Assembly (NCBI GenBank): GCA_964484265.1
Contig: CAZAFH010000005.1
Span: forward strand, 1 to 64,000
DNA length: 64,000 nt
From: SIAQ01 sp964484265
GTDB taxonomy: Bacteria; Planctomycetota; Planctomycetia; Gemmatales; Gemmataceae
Direction of reading: 5' to 3'
Program-made: the position numbers and the translations under genes
Notes under the pieces: generated by a model
Told to the model about the DNA's origin: nothing
What the model saw: the letters and a program-made list of their open reading frames with translations, nothing else
The model's database searches: none
In this document: positions 44,203-59,200 of the stretch, one piece after another
How positions within the stretch are numbered: the stretch's first letter is position 1
Layout: every line of letters begins with the position of its first letter

Positions 44203-47200
44203 ATGTTTCTCTCCTGGTGGCGGCGGTTGGTCGAGTGGGTTTATCAACCCCGGAAATTATCTCGTAAAGATCGTCGAAAATTCGTTTATCCGAATTTTCC
44301 GCATCCCGTGTTCGCAATGCTGTCGTTTGAGCAGCTGGAGGACCGCACGCTGCTGGCCACGGGTGTTTGGCTGGGCGGCGGAGCCACGACGAACTGGACG
44401 GATGCCACGAACTGGCAGGCGGGCGTCGTGCCGGCAGCCGTCGGAGACATCGCGCAATTCAACTCCACCTACAGCACCGACCAGATCGTTACCGTAAACT
44501 CAGCAATCACGGTGGGCGAAATTGACTTCGGCTCGGCGAAGAACATTTCTATTGTTAGCGGTGGCGGCGTTCTTACGCTGGACAACGGCGCCTCCGGGGC
44601 GACGTTCGACATGGGGAATGCGTTCCCGAACTCGGGAACGGACACGATCTCCGCGTCCGTGCAATTTGGTGCGAATATTTCCGCAGTGGTGCAAGGCGCC
44701 AGTCCGCTCACGCTTGCTGGGCCGATCGGCCTTTCGGGCGCGAATACGCTGACTCAAGCTGCCGCCGGCGGCGTCACGATAAGCGGCGCTATCGGAGCCG
44801 GCACATTGACACTGGCTGGTTCGCAGACATTTAATCTCCCGAACGCCAACCCAAACGCAACGGCGTTGACGCTCAGCGGCGGCGCCGTTGTCAACGTCGG
44901 CAATGCCACCTCGCTCGGGTCGGGCACGTTGACCGTGAGCAACGGCACTCTTCAGGCCGCCACGGCTGGTCTTACGCTCGCCAACCCCGTGACATTTGTC
45001 AGTGCCGGCTCTTTAGCTGTCGGCGGTACGAATGCGCTGGCCTTCGCCACGGGCGCGTGGACTTTGAATGGGTCAAACTCGATTTCGATCAATAATAGTC
45101 TGACCACGATCGCCAACGTCATCGGCGGCGGGGCATCGTCTCTGACCTTGAATACGGCTGGGAGTGGTTCCTCGGTCGTCGCCATATCCAATGCCAACAC
45201 CTTCTCCGGCGGCACGAACTTGACCGGCGGAATTATCGTGACCGCGGGCAACAACGCGGCATTCGGTACTGGAGCGTTGACGGCTTTCAACGGGACGGTA
45301 CAAAGCAGTGCTGGTTTGACCTACGCCAACGCCCTGGCTTTTGGGGCCAATGGCTCATCGTTGACCCTTGCGGGCACGAACGCCCAAACGTTCAGCACCA
45401 CGTCAATCACGCTTAGCGGCACGAACACGATCAATGTGAATGACAGCGCCGGCGCTACGCTTTCAGGCGCGTTTACGGTTAACGGGGCGGGCACGCTCAA
45501 TCTCGCTGGCACCCAGCAATTGACGATTACAAGCGCAGTCACGAACACGCAGTCCACCACGCTGAGCGGCGCTACGCTCGTTTTGAACACTGGAACTTCG
45601 CTCGGGGCAAGTCCGATCACCGTCAACTCAGGCGCGATCCAGGCAGGTGCTGCGGGCTTGACGTTTGCTAACAACATCGTTTTTGCAAGCAACGCGGGTC
45701 TGTCCATCAGTGGAGCTAACAGTGCGACGTTCGGTGGAACTGTTTCGCTTTCAGGAACAAATATTATCAGTGTCCCTGCCGCCGCGACGACTGCAACCTT
45801 TTCGGGTGTCGTTTCAGGGGTCGGAGCAAGCCTGACGAAGATCGGCGCCGGCACAGTTGCGCTAACGAATGCGGATACTTACAGCGGAGCGACTACAGTA
45901 TCGCAGGGGACGCTGCAAATCAGCGGGGCGACAGGTACGATTCTGAATTCCGGAACGATCAACGTCAATTCCGGCGGTACCTTTCAGATCCTCGACACGA
46001 CGGCCAACAACAATCGGCTCGCCGATACAGCCACTATCTCGCTCAATGGGGGCACATTCCTCTACACGGGCGGAGCGAGTTCCACGGAAACGTTTGGCAC
46101 GCTAAACGTCAACAGCGGCAGTTCCACGGTCACTTTGGCCGGCACGGCGACGCTTACCGTCGCCGCCAATCCAGGGCTTACGCGCTCGCCCGGCGCGACT
46201 GTCAACTTCACGGGTCTTGGCGCCTCGGATGTGATAAACTTCACGACCAATCCGACGACACAGCTGGTCAACGGCATTATTCCGTACGCCACGGTCTCCG
46301 GAGCGGGCGGACTCGATTTCGCGACGACGTCAGGCGCGGGGCCTTTCAGTCTGTCGGCATACGCAGCCTACGCCACCACGCTTTCCGGCGCCACGGCCAC
46401 GAGCAACGTCAAACTCACGAACGCTAGCGACTACGTTGCCGCCGGCGGGCAGACGATCAATTCGCTAATCATCAACACGACTGCAGCGGCAAGCCAAACG
46501 CTGGGCGGCGGCACGTTGACGCTTGCTTCCGGCGGGTTCCTGGTCACGAGTACGGTCGCGGCACACCAGGACTTCATCGCAGCGCCCATCGCGTTGGGCG
46601 CCGAGGGTATTGTCCAGACCAATACCAATAACACCGCGCAATTTGACGGCGTCATCAGCGGCACGGCGCTTACGCTCGGCGGCTCCGGAACAGTCCTGGT
46701 GAACAACGCCAACACCTACACCGGCCCCACGACTTTGAGCGGCGGCACGCTCAGTATCGGCAATCCCACCGGTCTTGGGACGGGCGCCCTCGTTCTTACG
46801 AGCGGTACGGTGTTGGCGAACATCACCACCACGGTCAATAATGCCATCACACTTGACAACAGCAACCTCAATGAGCTGGTGACGTTCGGCGGCAGCACGC
46901 CACTGAACTTGACGGGCACAATGACCTTGACCGGCAGCGGGAACAACGCCAACCTCATTAACGTTACCAACACGGGTGGTACAACGTTCTCCGGAAAGAT
47001 CACCGGATCCGGCGGTTTGACGATTACCTCCTCCACGGGTGCGGGCGTTCTCGGCCTGTCAAATAACACGAACGACTTCGCGGGCGGACTCACGCTCGGC
47101 ACGTCGCTCCTTAACGGCGGAACGCTAATCGTGGGCGCCAACGGCGCCTTCGGCTCGGGCGCGTTGACGTTGACCAGCGGCACGTTGATCGCCAGTTCCA

Positions 47201-50200
47201 CGCTCAGTAACATCGCGAATCCAGTCACATTGAATGGCTCGGTAAGCTTCAGCGGCAACAACGCAATGACCTTCAGCGGGCCCATCAGCCTCTCCAGCAA
47301 TGCGACTGGCGTCGGAACGCTGACGTTGACAGTGGGAAATTCGACGACTCTGGCGGGCGTGATCTCAGGGCCAACGACGAACAATTTGTCGGTTGCGGGC
47401 ATCGGAACGCTGACGCTCAGCAATGCTGGCAACACATTCCTTGGCGGCGTGACGTTAAACGCATCGAGCGCCAATGCGCCGCTGGGCACTCTGGTCGTCG
47501 GCAGCGCGACCGCCCTCGGCGGCGGGCCGCTCACGCTCACGAGCGGCAATTTCCAGGTCGGCGGCGCCTTTGCCATTCCCGCTTCAATAAACGCTTCCTT
47601 GAACGGCGCCGCGAGTTCGCTCGTGGTGTTCAATGGCGCGAACCCGATCGAGTTTAACGGTGCGGCCACACTGGCCAACGCGCCAACGATCCGAGCAACA
47701 CAGGCGACGACGTTGAACGGCGTCGTCAGCGGTGCCGGTACCCTGGCCCTGGAGAGCGGCAACTTGACGCTCACGGCGGCAAATACCTATTCCGGCGCCA
47801 CTGCCGTCAACGGCGCGACTGTGGGTACGACGTTCTCTCCAGGAACGCTGACGCTGAGCGGCGTGAATGGCGCGATTAGTTCCGCAATGACAATCAATCA
47901 GGGCGGCACAGTTTTGCTTGACAACACGAGCGCTAACAACAATGCTCGTCTCAATGTGCCCACGACGCTAAACGGCGGATCGCTCTCGATTCTGGGTAAC
48001 GGAACGGTCGCCACCACGGAATCGATAGGCGCGATCTCGCTCGGCGCGGGCACTTCAACAATCAACCTGACCAAAGGCGCTGGCGGCAACTTGGTTCTCT
48101 CCGGAACGACGTTGACTCGTGCGAATGGCTCTGGCGGAGTCCTTAATTTCAGCGACGGCAACACGGGGACGCTCGGTTCAACGGTCAGAGCGACATTCTC
48201 CACCGCGCCGACGCTTACTGGCACGGCCCAACCGGGCGGCACGGGTTTGCTACCGTATGCCACGGTCAACGGCGCTGACTTCGCAACCTACAGCGGCGGC
48301 AGCATCGTCCCGTATACAGGGACCGGCGCCGCCTATGCGGCCAATGTCAGCGGAGCCGCCACCGGCGCCAATGTCAACCTCGCCGCCAGCGACACGGTTT
48401 CTGCCAGCAAAACAATCAACGCCCTGATGGTATCCGGCAACACAACGCTTACGATCAACCCGGGCCAAACTCTGACAGTAACCAGCGGCGCGCTGTTCGT
48501 CAACGGCGCATTCACGCTCACCGTTACTGGTGGCGGCACGCTGAACCTCGGCGAAGCGATCGTCAATACCGCTACTGGAGCCACCGTCACGGTAAACAGC
48601 GGCACGACACTTAGCGGAACCAACCTGACGCTCGCAGGGGCAGGCACGGTCAACCTGCCAAGCACGACGAGTTTTGGCGCCGGCGCGACGGCTCTCGCCG
48701 GCGCTACGCTGCATCTCGGTGCGACTTCGTCGATTGGCACTGGAACACTGACACTGGTAAATGGGACGCTAACGCCGAATCTCTCCACGAGCGGTGCATT
48801 GTTACTGATAAATGCCGTCATTCTGAGCAATAGCAATGTCACCCTGGGCGGCAATGTGCCGTTGATCTTCGGCACGCTGGCCACGACGCTCTCGCTCACG
48901 CTCAATGGAGCGAATAACACGGTAAACGTGCCCGCGTCGTCGCAGACGGTGTTTAACTGGGCCATAACCGGCGCAGCGCATCTCACCAAAATCGGCTCCG
49001 GTACCTTGGTGTTAACGAGCAATACAAGTAACTACACGGGCGTGACGTTTGTTAATGCGGGCATCGTGCAAGGTATGGCCTCGGCCAGTTTTGGCGGCGC
49101 CGCCGGCGCGACCGTTGTGGCGAATGGCGCTGCCGTTCAGCTGCAGCCCAACGCGGCTGGTGGATTTACAGATACACTGGTGCTCAATGGCACGGGCACC
49201 GACGGGACGGGCGCGTTACGCTATTTGGCCGGCTCCGTTGGACCGTCGCCGTGGACCGGCAATATCATCCTCCTCACTTCGAGCGCGATCGGAGTCGATC
49301 CGAGTTTATCAGTCACATTCCAGACCGGAAGCATTAGCGGGCCTGGCGACTTGACCAAGCTTGGCCAGGGCACGTTGAACCTTGCTGCAGCGAACACGTA
49401 CACGGGCAATACGAATATCAATGCCGGTGTCGTGAACCTTCAAAACGCCACGGGTCTTGGCGCCGTTACCGGGTCTATCACTGTTGCGAACAATGCAACG
49501 CTCCAGCTCAACGTTGCCGCCGGTACGACCATTGCTGGTAAACAGCTTACGTTGAATGGTTCCGGGTTTGGCAACACCGGTGCGTTTGGGCAGGGAGCGC
49601 TCGTCAACGTGTTGAACGGCGCTGCCGGTACGGCTGTGGCGTGGAGCGGCAATATCACTCTGAACGCGTCGGCGACTATCGCCAACACCTCAGCGGCGGG
49701 CAACACGACACTGGTGGCTACTGGGGCCGTCACCGGGTCAGCGGGTAGTCTGACGAAGGTCGGCGTCGGCGCTGTTGCTTTGCTTGGCCTCAATAACCTC
49801 GGTACGGGCGGGATCATTGTCAGCCAGGGAACCGCGACCGGCGCACTGACGCTGTCCAACACGACGACCTACAGCGGCCCTACGACCGTCGGCAGCGGCC
49901 TGGCGGGATTCCTCATCCTCAATCGCCTGAGTAGCGCCGCTGGTACTTCGGGAGTCACCGTGAATCCCGGAAGCACGGTGCTAATCGACAATTCCATCGA
50001 TAACGTGACGACTCGCCTGGGTGCGGCTCCGATTACGCTCAACGGCGCGGCGCTGCAATACCTCGCCAGCGTCGGCGGACCTGCGACAGCGAACCCGGCG
50101 ACATCCACCTTGTCGCTTGGCACGATCACGCTAGCAAGCGGCCAGAACACGATCAATACGGGCTACGCGTCTGTACCGGCCAATACCTCGACATCTTCCA

Positions 50201-53200
50201 CGGTCACGATCGCCAATCTCATACGCACAGCCGGGGCAACGGTTAACTTCATCGCCAACAGTGTCGCCCTCGGCGGAGCGGCGGGCGCGGCGTCCAACAT
50301 CGTCAACCTTACCAATTTCAACGGTGCACCGACCGCGTCGGCGCTGCTGGGTACAGGCATCGGCAACGGCGGCGGCGGCATTCTGCCCGGCGCCGAGGCG
50401 AACGGTGCCTCCGGCACGGGCGATTTCGTCGGCTACAATCAGACCGGCGCCGCCGCTCCGAGCGGTATAGCGGTCTTCGCTGGATACAACGCCGTGTCCG
50501 TCTCTGGCGCGGTTGCGTTGGCTGCGGGTGCAACCGATATCGTGAAACTCACCGCCACGGCTGCCGCCACGGTGACGGCGCCCGCTAACGCGATCACGGC
50601 TCTTGTCCTCAATGGCGCGACGTTTGGCATTACCTTTGTCTCGAACCCGACGATCGCATCGCCTGTATCAAGCGGAACGCTCTTGACTTCCGGCACGACT
50701 GCGGTCACGTTCGCCAATGGCGGATCGTACAACCTGGGAACCGAAGGGATTGTTTTCCAAAACAACTCCGGAGGCACCAACTTCACGAGCCCCATCGTCG
50801 GTTCGGGCAGCGTCACCATTTCCGGCGCGAACACGTTAACGCTGCCAGCAAACAACGTCAATGCCGTGCAAACGATAACGTTCGGCGGCACCGTCACCGG
50901 CGGGACGTTCACTCTCACCTACAATGGGCAGACAACCAACGCCATCGCCTGGAACGCATTAACAGCCACTCTGCAGGCGAATATTCAAGCCGCACTGCTT
51001 GCGCTCTCAAACATTGGCACCGGCAATATTGCAGTCTCCAACGCAGCAAATCCGACGGTGACTTTCCAGGGCGCGCTGGCCGGTTTGAACGCTAATGTCC
51101 TGACGGCGAATGCGTCCAATCTGACGGGCACGTCGCCTTCGATATCGGTTGCCACCACGGTCGTCGGCGGTCTCGCCAATACTTATTTGGGTGGAACCGC
51201 CATCAACGCGGGCACGGTGACGCTGCAAAACAGCAGCAACCTCGGCAGCGGAGCAATCACGCTGGTCGGTGGAACCCTGCAAAATGGAGCGGCACCCGTC
51301 GCCCTTACCAACACTGTGAACCTGAACGGCACGGCAACATTGAGCGCCAACGCAGCCGCCAACCCGCTGACCCTGGCGGGTACGATCAACGTCAACGCGA
51401 ACAACGCTGTCGTCACCAACACAAGTCCCGTCGTTGTCACGGGGTCGCTTGCTGGTCCGGCGGCGCTGCTCATGAACGGCGGCAGCGGCTCACTCCAACT
51501 GCTCAATGCCAGCCCCGGTTATAACGCCGGCGCCACTCTGCTCGCCGGAACTATCACGGTCGGCAACGCCCAGGCGCTTGGCACCGGCACGCTCACGTTT
51601 GCAGGCGGCACGCTCAACGCATTCTCCAAGCTCACAATTGGCAATGCCATAAGCATTCCCAACACCACTGCCATCATCGGCGGCGGCAACAATAGCAGCC
51701 TGACCCTGAGCGGTACTGTTACGTTGCTCGGCTCCAGCATACTGAGCGTCAGCAATTTGGGAATCACCAACTTCGCCGGAAAGATAACCGGCGGCGGAGC
51801 GTTGCTCACGACGGGTAGCGCCACCAACAGTGCCGTGCAAATCTCCGGCGCAACCAACGACTTCGCCGGCGGCGCCTATCTCAACGGCGGCAACATCCTC
51901 GTCGGTAACGCCAACGCGTTTGGCTCGGGAGTCGTGGTCTTCGCTGGGGCGACCACGGTCATCGGCACCAGTGCGTGGACCATCAGCAATCCGCTCGTCT
52001 TTACTGGCGCTGTCAGCACGACATTCACCGGCAGCAACGCACTCACGTTCAGCGGTCCGGCTACGCTGACAGCTAACCCGACACTGAACGTCAATAACTC
52101 CACCACATTCACTGGACTCATCGGTCAAGGAAGCAACGGACGCGTATTGACTTTGGGCGCCGGCAGCCTGGGCACGCTCACGCTGACGAACCTCAACAAT
52201 TATTACGACGGCGGCACAACGCTCAATGCCCCGACGGCCCTTGCTCCGCTGGGAACGCTGGTTGCCGGCAGCTCCGCGGGAATCGGCTTCGCCCTGGGCA
52301 CGGGCACGCTGACGCTGACGGACGGCATCTTCCAGGTGGGCGGTGCGTTTGCGGTTCCGTCGACGACGCCCGTCGCGCTGAACGGCGGCGCGAGTACGCT
52401 GGTCGTTTTCAGCGGCGCCAATCCAATTGCATTCAACGGCACCGTCACGCTCACTGCCGCGGCGCCTGGCGCCATCCGCGCTGCAACACCCACCACGTTT
52501 AACGGCATCATCAGTGGGGCCGGGGCGTTGTCGCTCGAGAGCGGCAGCCTGACGCTCACCGCGGCGAATACTTACACAGGCGCCACCAACGTCAGCGGCG
52601 GCACGCTGACGTTGAGCGGCACCGGCACGCTGGCGGTCACGGCGATTCGTCTCGACCAGGGCGGCACGCTGGTCGTGGATAACACGGCTACCAATAACGC
52701 CAACCGCATCGCCGACACGGCGACGCTTGCGTTGAACGGCGGCACGCTCACGTATTTGGGTAACGCCGCGGCAACGTCTACCGAGACTATCGGCGCTGTC
52801 ACACTCAACGCTGGCGCTTCGACGATCAACTCGACACAGAACGGCCAAAATATCACGTTGACGTTCGCGAGCCTGACGCGTGCCGCGGGATCGGGCGGCA
52901 CGTTGAACGTCAACGGCACGAATCTCGGCACGGCGAATAAGGTGATCTTTACGGCGAATCCAGCGGTGACGGGAACGGCGCAACCCGGCGGAACGGGTTT
53001 GCTGCCGTATGCGACGATCAACGGCAGTGAACTTGCGACGTACAACGGTGCCAGCGGGTTGGTGACGTACACGGGAACGGGAGCAGCGTACAAGACGTCG
53101 ATCGCATCGCTGGCGGCCGTGACGGACAACTTGAAGCTTTCGGCGAATGATTCTGTGACGGCGGCGACGGGGTTCAAGACGGTGAACTCGCTGACGATAG

Positions 53201-56200
53201 CTGGCAACACGACGCTGAACATAGCGGCAGGTCAGACGTTCACGGTGACGAGCGGCATCGTGTACGTGAACGGAGCGTTTACGCTGACGGTGCAGGGCGG
53301 CGGTGTGCTTGCGCTGGGCGAGGCGATTCTGAACACCGCGAACGCAGGCGGTGCGGTGACATTGACCGGAGACGGTACGACGTTGAGCGGAGCGAACCTG
53401 ACGCTCGCTGGAGTGGGTGCGGTCAGCCTGCCGACGCCGAACAGTTTCGCCGCGGGTCAGACGGCAGTGACGGGCGCGACCGTCAATCTCGGTGTGCCGA
53501 ACGCCATCGGCTCTGGCACGATGACTCTGGTGAGCGGAGGTTTGTCGTCAAGCTCCGTTGGTGGTCTCTTGCTGTTAAACGCCGTTACATTTAGCAACAG
53601 CAACGTAACGATCGGCGGAGCGAACCCGCTGTTGTTCAGCGTCGGCGCCATGACGCTGAACGGGACCAACAACACCGTCAACATTCCCGCTAATGCGGCA
53701 CTGACGGATTTTAACGGCGCGATCGGCGGGACGGCGATACTCACGAAAACCGGCGGCGGCACACTGGTGCTGTCCAACACCGGCAGTGGTTACACGGGTT
53801 TGACGCTCGTCAATCAGGGTATCGTTCAGATCCAGGGCACAGCCGCTCTCGGGACCAACGCCGGGGCGACTGTTGTTGCCAATGGAGCCAGCGTTCAGGT
53901 GCTCGCCACGGGTCTCACGATCGCGGAACCGATCGTCCTCAACGGCAATGGCGTTGACGGAACCGGTGCTCTGCGCCTGCTCGCCGGCAGCGGTGGAAAT
54001 ACCTGGTCGGGCGGCATCACGCTACAGACCGACTCGAGCATCGGAGTCGATCCCGGGTTGACGCTGACCGACACAGGCGTCATTTCAGGTTTGGCGAACC
54101 TGACAAAGCTCGGCCAGGGGATCTTGGCGCTCAACGTCGCCAGCACATTTACTGGAAATACGATCGTCGCCGATGGCATCGCCAACGTTCAGAACGCCAC
54201 CGGCCTGGGACTCGCCGTCGGTACGGTCACAGTCAACACGGGCGCCAGTTTGCAGACGCAAGTTGCCAGCGTCGGCGGCAAGCAACTCACACTCAATGGA
54301 ACGGGCTTCGGCAACGGCACCGGCGCCAACAACGTGGGCACGCTGGGGCAAGGCGCCTTGTCTAACCAGACCATTGGCGCGGCCTGGAGCGGCGACATTA
54401 TCCTTGGCACGGGCGCGGCCATCGGCAGCGTCACGGGGACGACGTTGAACCTCAACGGTGTACTCAGCGGAACTGACCTCACTAAGGTCAACGCCGGCAC
54501 GGTCGCCTTGTTGGCCGCCAACACGTTCGCGGGCAACACTACCGTAAGCGCCGGCACGCTGGTGCTTTCCAATAGCAATTCCTACGCTGGCGCCACGACC
54601 GTCACCGGGGCGCCGCTCATTGCTGGCGCTTTCACCGGCGGCACGCTGACGCTCAATCTCTTCGGGTCGGCGACAAGTTCCACTGGATTCGTCGTCAACC
54701 CTCTGAGCACGCTGATTCTCGACAACACGCAACTCAACGGCGGCAATCGCGTCGGTGATTCTGCCAGTATCACGCTGAATACCGGCACGCTCAACTTCAA
54801 CGCCATGAATGCGCCAGGCGTCGCCGCTTCCGAAACCTTTGGGCAACTCGTGCTCGCCAGCGGCCAATCAACAGTAAACGTCGGCGGTTATACGACTGCT
54901 CAGACCTCTGGTGCATCGGCAATTCTGACCAGCGCCAGCATCGCTCGCACGGCTGGCGCCACGGTGAACTTTATCGGCGGCACGGGCAACATCGCTCCAC
55001 TCGGCTCGGCAACGACGCAGCTTAACTTTACCAATGCGGCTTCTGTAACGAGTTTGCTCCAGGGAACCGGCATCGGCAACGGCGGCAAGGGCATCCTGGC
55101 GTTTGCCGAGGTCAACGGCGGAACAAACTTGGGCGATTTCGCTTCATTCAATCAGACCGGCACGACTGGCATTGCCGCGTTCACGGGGTACAACGTCCAA
55201 TCGTTCAGCGCCGTTCCCACGTTGACGAATCCAATCACCGCAGCAAGTGAATCGGGCAATACCGTTACGATCACGACAACAGTCCCACACGGGTTAGCGG
55301 CTGGGCAGGTCGTCACAATCAGCGGTGTGGGCGTCGCGGGGTACAATGGCACGTTCGCGATCACGAGCGTCGGCGCCAATACGTTCACTTACACCAATCC
55401 CGTTGCGGGTCTGGCTGCGTCGTCAGCCGGCAATGCCGTGTTGAACATTGCCAACATCATTGCAGGCGTAAACGACATCGTCCGCGTCGATGCATCGACT
55501 TATGGCAGCGCGGTCCAGGTCAATGGACCCGCCAATGCGATTGTCGGTCTCAAGTTGAATGCCGCCAGCACCGCCGCTGCGGGTACGTTGACGTTTGCCT
55601 CCAACGTGGCGCTTGCGTCGCCGATTTCGAGCGGGGCGCTCATGTCGTTATCGAGCGGCTTCACCGCCGCAGCCGTCACGCTGGCGCTGGGCGGATCGTA
55701 CAATCTGGGGACCGAAGGCGTCCTCTTCCAGAACGATTCAGCCAATACCAATTTCAACAGCCCGTACACAGGTGCGGGTGGTCTTACCATCGCCGGCAAC
55801 AATTCTGTTGTGTTTGGCAACCATGCTAACGCGATTCAGACAATCAACTTTGGGCCCGGCATTGCGTTTGGCACGTTCACACTAACCTTGAACGGACAAA
55901 CGACGGCGCCAATCTCCTGGAATTCGACCAATGGCACGCTGGTCTCAAACATTCAAGCTGCGTTGAATGCGCTGCCAAACGTGGGAAGCGGCAACGTCTC
56001 TGTCGCCGCCGGCGCGCTGGCGCAGGGCGTGGCGCCGCCAATAAATGGTGTCGGCTTATTCACTATTACGTTCCAGAACGCACTGGGCGGCGTCAACGTG
56101 CCGACGATGACGTTCAACGCGTCGGGATTGGTCGGCGGTACGATTCTCTCGCTTGCGACGACCACCATCGGCGGCCTCGTCGGCGGCATTACGGGAACGA

Positions 56201-59200
56201 CCACGATCAACAGCGGCACGACGAGCATCCAGACAAATGGAAACCTGGGCGCCGGCGCCATCACGCTCAACGGCGGCACCTTGACTACTGCTGGGGCGGT
56301 TGGGATTACGCTCGCAAACACGGTCAATGTCAACGGGCCTTTCACCTTCGCGCCGATCGCCGCGGCGCCGCTTACGTTGAGCGGCACCGTCAACCTGGGT
56401 GCGAACAACGCGATCACGGCTGGCACACTCACGCCCTTGATTATCACGGGACCGCTAGCCGGCAGCACTCTCACGACCGCTGGCGCCGTCGGCAACACGC
56501 TTCAGCTTCTGGGCAACAGTTCGGGTTACACCTCGGGTGTGAATTTGTCAGCCGGCACAATCACCGTCGGCCATGTAAACGCTCTCGGCACAGGCACGCT
56601 CAATTTCCAGGGCGGCACGCTGAACGCGCTCTACAAGCTTACGATCAACAACCCTGTTAATATTCCGAATACTTCCGCCATCATCGGCGGCGGCAATAAT
56701 AGCAACATTTCGCTCGGCGGAACGATAACCTTGCTTGGCGCCAGCACCATTGCCGCCAGCAACACGGGTCTGACGAATCTATCCGGCGCAATCACCGGTG
56801 CGGGCGCACTTCTCATCGCCAGTACCGCAAATACGACGGCCGTCCAGATTTCTGGCACAAGCAACGATTACACGGGCGGAACGTACCTCACAAGCGGTAA
56901 CTTGCTGATCGACAACGCCAATGTGTTCGGTTCCGGCGTACTTTCTCTCGGCGGCGGCGCCATCATCGGCAACAGCGCGCTGAACATCAGCAATGCTCTC
57001 GCGCTCAATGGGACGACTACTATCACTGGTGCTAATCCGATTACCTTCAGCGGTACCACGACTCTCGTCAGTTCTAGCACGCTTACCGTCATCAACTCCA
57101 CGAATCTGAACGGAATCATCGGTGAGAGCGGCGGCGCTCGCTCGCTGACGCTTGGGCCCGCAAGCGTGGGTGCGCTGACTCTGAATAATCCCGTCAACTT
57201 CTTCACCGGCGGCGTGACGCTCAACTCGGTCACGGCTCTGGCGCCTCTCGGCACTCTGGTCGCTGGAAGTGCAACCGCCCTGGGCACGGGCACGCTGACG
57301 CTGACGGACGGCATCTTCCAGGTGGGCGGTGCGTTTGCGGTTCCGTCGACGACGCCCGTCGCGCTGAACGGCGGCGCGAGTACGCTGGTCGTTTTCAGCG
57401 GCGCCAATCCAATTGCATTCAACGGCACCGTCACGCTCACTGCCGCGGCGCCTGGCGCCATCCGCGCTGCAACACCCACCACGTTTAACGGCATCATCAG
57501 TGGGGCCGGGGCGTTGTCGCTCGAGAGCGGCAGCCTGACGCTCACCGCGGCGAATACTTACACAGGCGCCACCAACGTCAGCGGCGGCACGCTGACGTTG
57601 AGCGGCACCGGCACGCTGGCGGTCACGGCGATTCGTCTCGACCAGGGCGGCACGCTGGTCGTGGATAACACGGCTACCAATAACGCCAACCGCATCGCCG
57701 ACACGGCGACGCTTGCGTTGAACGGCGGCACGCTCACGTATTTGGGTAACGCCGCGGCAACGTCTACCGAGACTATCGGCGCTGTCACACTCAACGCTGG
57801 CGCTTCGACGATCAACTCGACACAGAACGGCCAAAATATCACGTTGACGTTCGCGAGCCTGACGCGTGCCGCGGGATCGGGCGGCACGTTGAACGTCAAC
57901 GGCACGAATCTCGGCACGGCGAATAAGGTGATCTTTACGGCGAATCCAGCGGTGACGGGAACGGCGCAACCCGGCGGAACGGGTTTGCTGCCGTATGCGA
58001 CGATCAACGGCAGTGAACTTGCGACGTACAACGGTGCCAGCGGGTTGGTGACGTACACGGGAACGGGAGCAGCGTACAAGACGTCGATCGCATCGCTGGC
58101 GGCCGTGACGGACAACTTGAAGCTTTCGGCGAATGATTCTGTGACGGCGGCGACGGGGTTCAAGACGGTGAACTCGCTGACGATAGCTGGCAACACGACG
58201 CTGAACATAGCGGCAGGTCAGACGTTCACGGTGACGAGCGGCATCGTGTACGTGAACGGAGCGTTTACGCTGACGGTGCAGGGCGGCGGTGTGCTTGCGC
58301 TGGGCGAGGCGATTCTGAACACCGCGAACGCAGGCGGTGCGGTGACATTGACCGGAGACGGTACGACGTTGAGCGGAGCGAACCTGACGCTCGCTGGAGT
58401 GGGTGCGGTCAGCCTGCCGACGCCGAACAGTTTCGCCGCGGGTCAGACGGCAGTGACGGGCGCGACCGTCAATCTCGGTGTGCCGAACGCCATCGGCTCA
58501 GGTGTCCTCACGCTGGTTAGCGGCAAACTCACGAGCATGGCCGGCGGAGTGTTGTTGCAAAACGCAGTCACGTTCAGCAACAGCAACGTCGAACTGGGCG
58601 GCACGAATCCGCTGCTCTTCGCGGTCGGCGCGATGACGCTGAACGGAACCAACAATACGCTCAACGTCACGAACACCGCCGTCACCGACCTCAATGGCGC
58701 CGTCGGCGGAACGACAATCCTTACCAAGACTGGTTCCGGTTCATTGATTCTCGCCGGCGGCAATGGATTTACTGGACTGACCTATGTCAACAGCGGCATC
58801 CTGCAACTTCAGAATGCGTCGGCTCTGGGCACTGCCGCGGGCGCCACGGTTGTCGCCAGCGGCGCATCGGTGCAGGTGTTCGGACCCGGTTTAACGATTG
58901 CAGAACCCTTTGTCCTCAACGGGAATGGCGTAGATGGAACAGGTGCACTGCGCGTATTGGCAGGAAGTAACGGCACGACGACATTCTCCGGCGGCATCAC
59001 GCTGCAAACCGCAAGCAGCATCGGCGCCGACGCGGGCACGACAGTCACAATTAGTACGGCGGCCATCGTTGGTGCGGGCGATTTGACCAAACTCGGCCAG
59101 GGCACGCTCAATCTTGCCGTCGCGAACACCTACGCTGGCAATACGCTCATCGGAACGACGACGGCGACGGGCGGCATTGTCAATGTGTCGAACGCCACGG

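Larger units (their letters stand above)
52246..57243 (+). repeat. Higher-order module 2 of the giant protein (about 1,666 residues)
   Basis: It has the same landmark order as module 1, starting at PLGTLVAGS. Its first 408 residues beyond the first 15 match module 3 at the DNA level with no difference seen. It also contains the PHGLAAGQ domain that the others lack. Confidence 0.75.

Noticed and set aside
51490..52983. 497-codon reverse frame, with a related 396-codon copy at 56779-57969, and many other long reverse frames between 44.4 and 64 kb
   Set aside because: They are antisense to the giant repeat gene. Their Arg/Ala/Val/Pro-rich translations reflect its codon bias, and the two similar copies simply mirror the 1,224-bp repeat.
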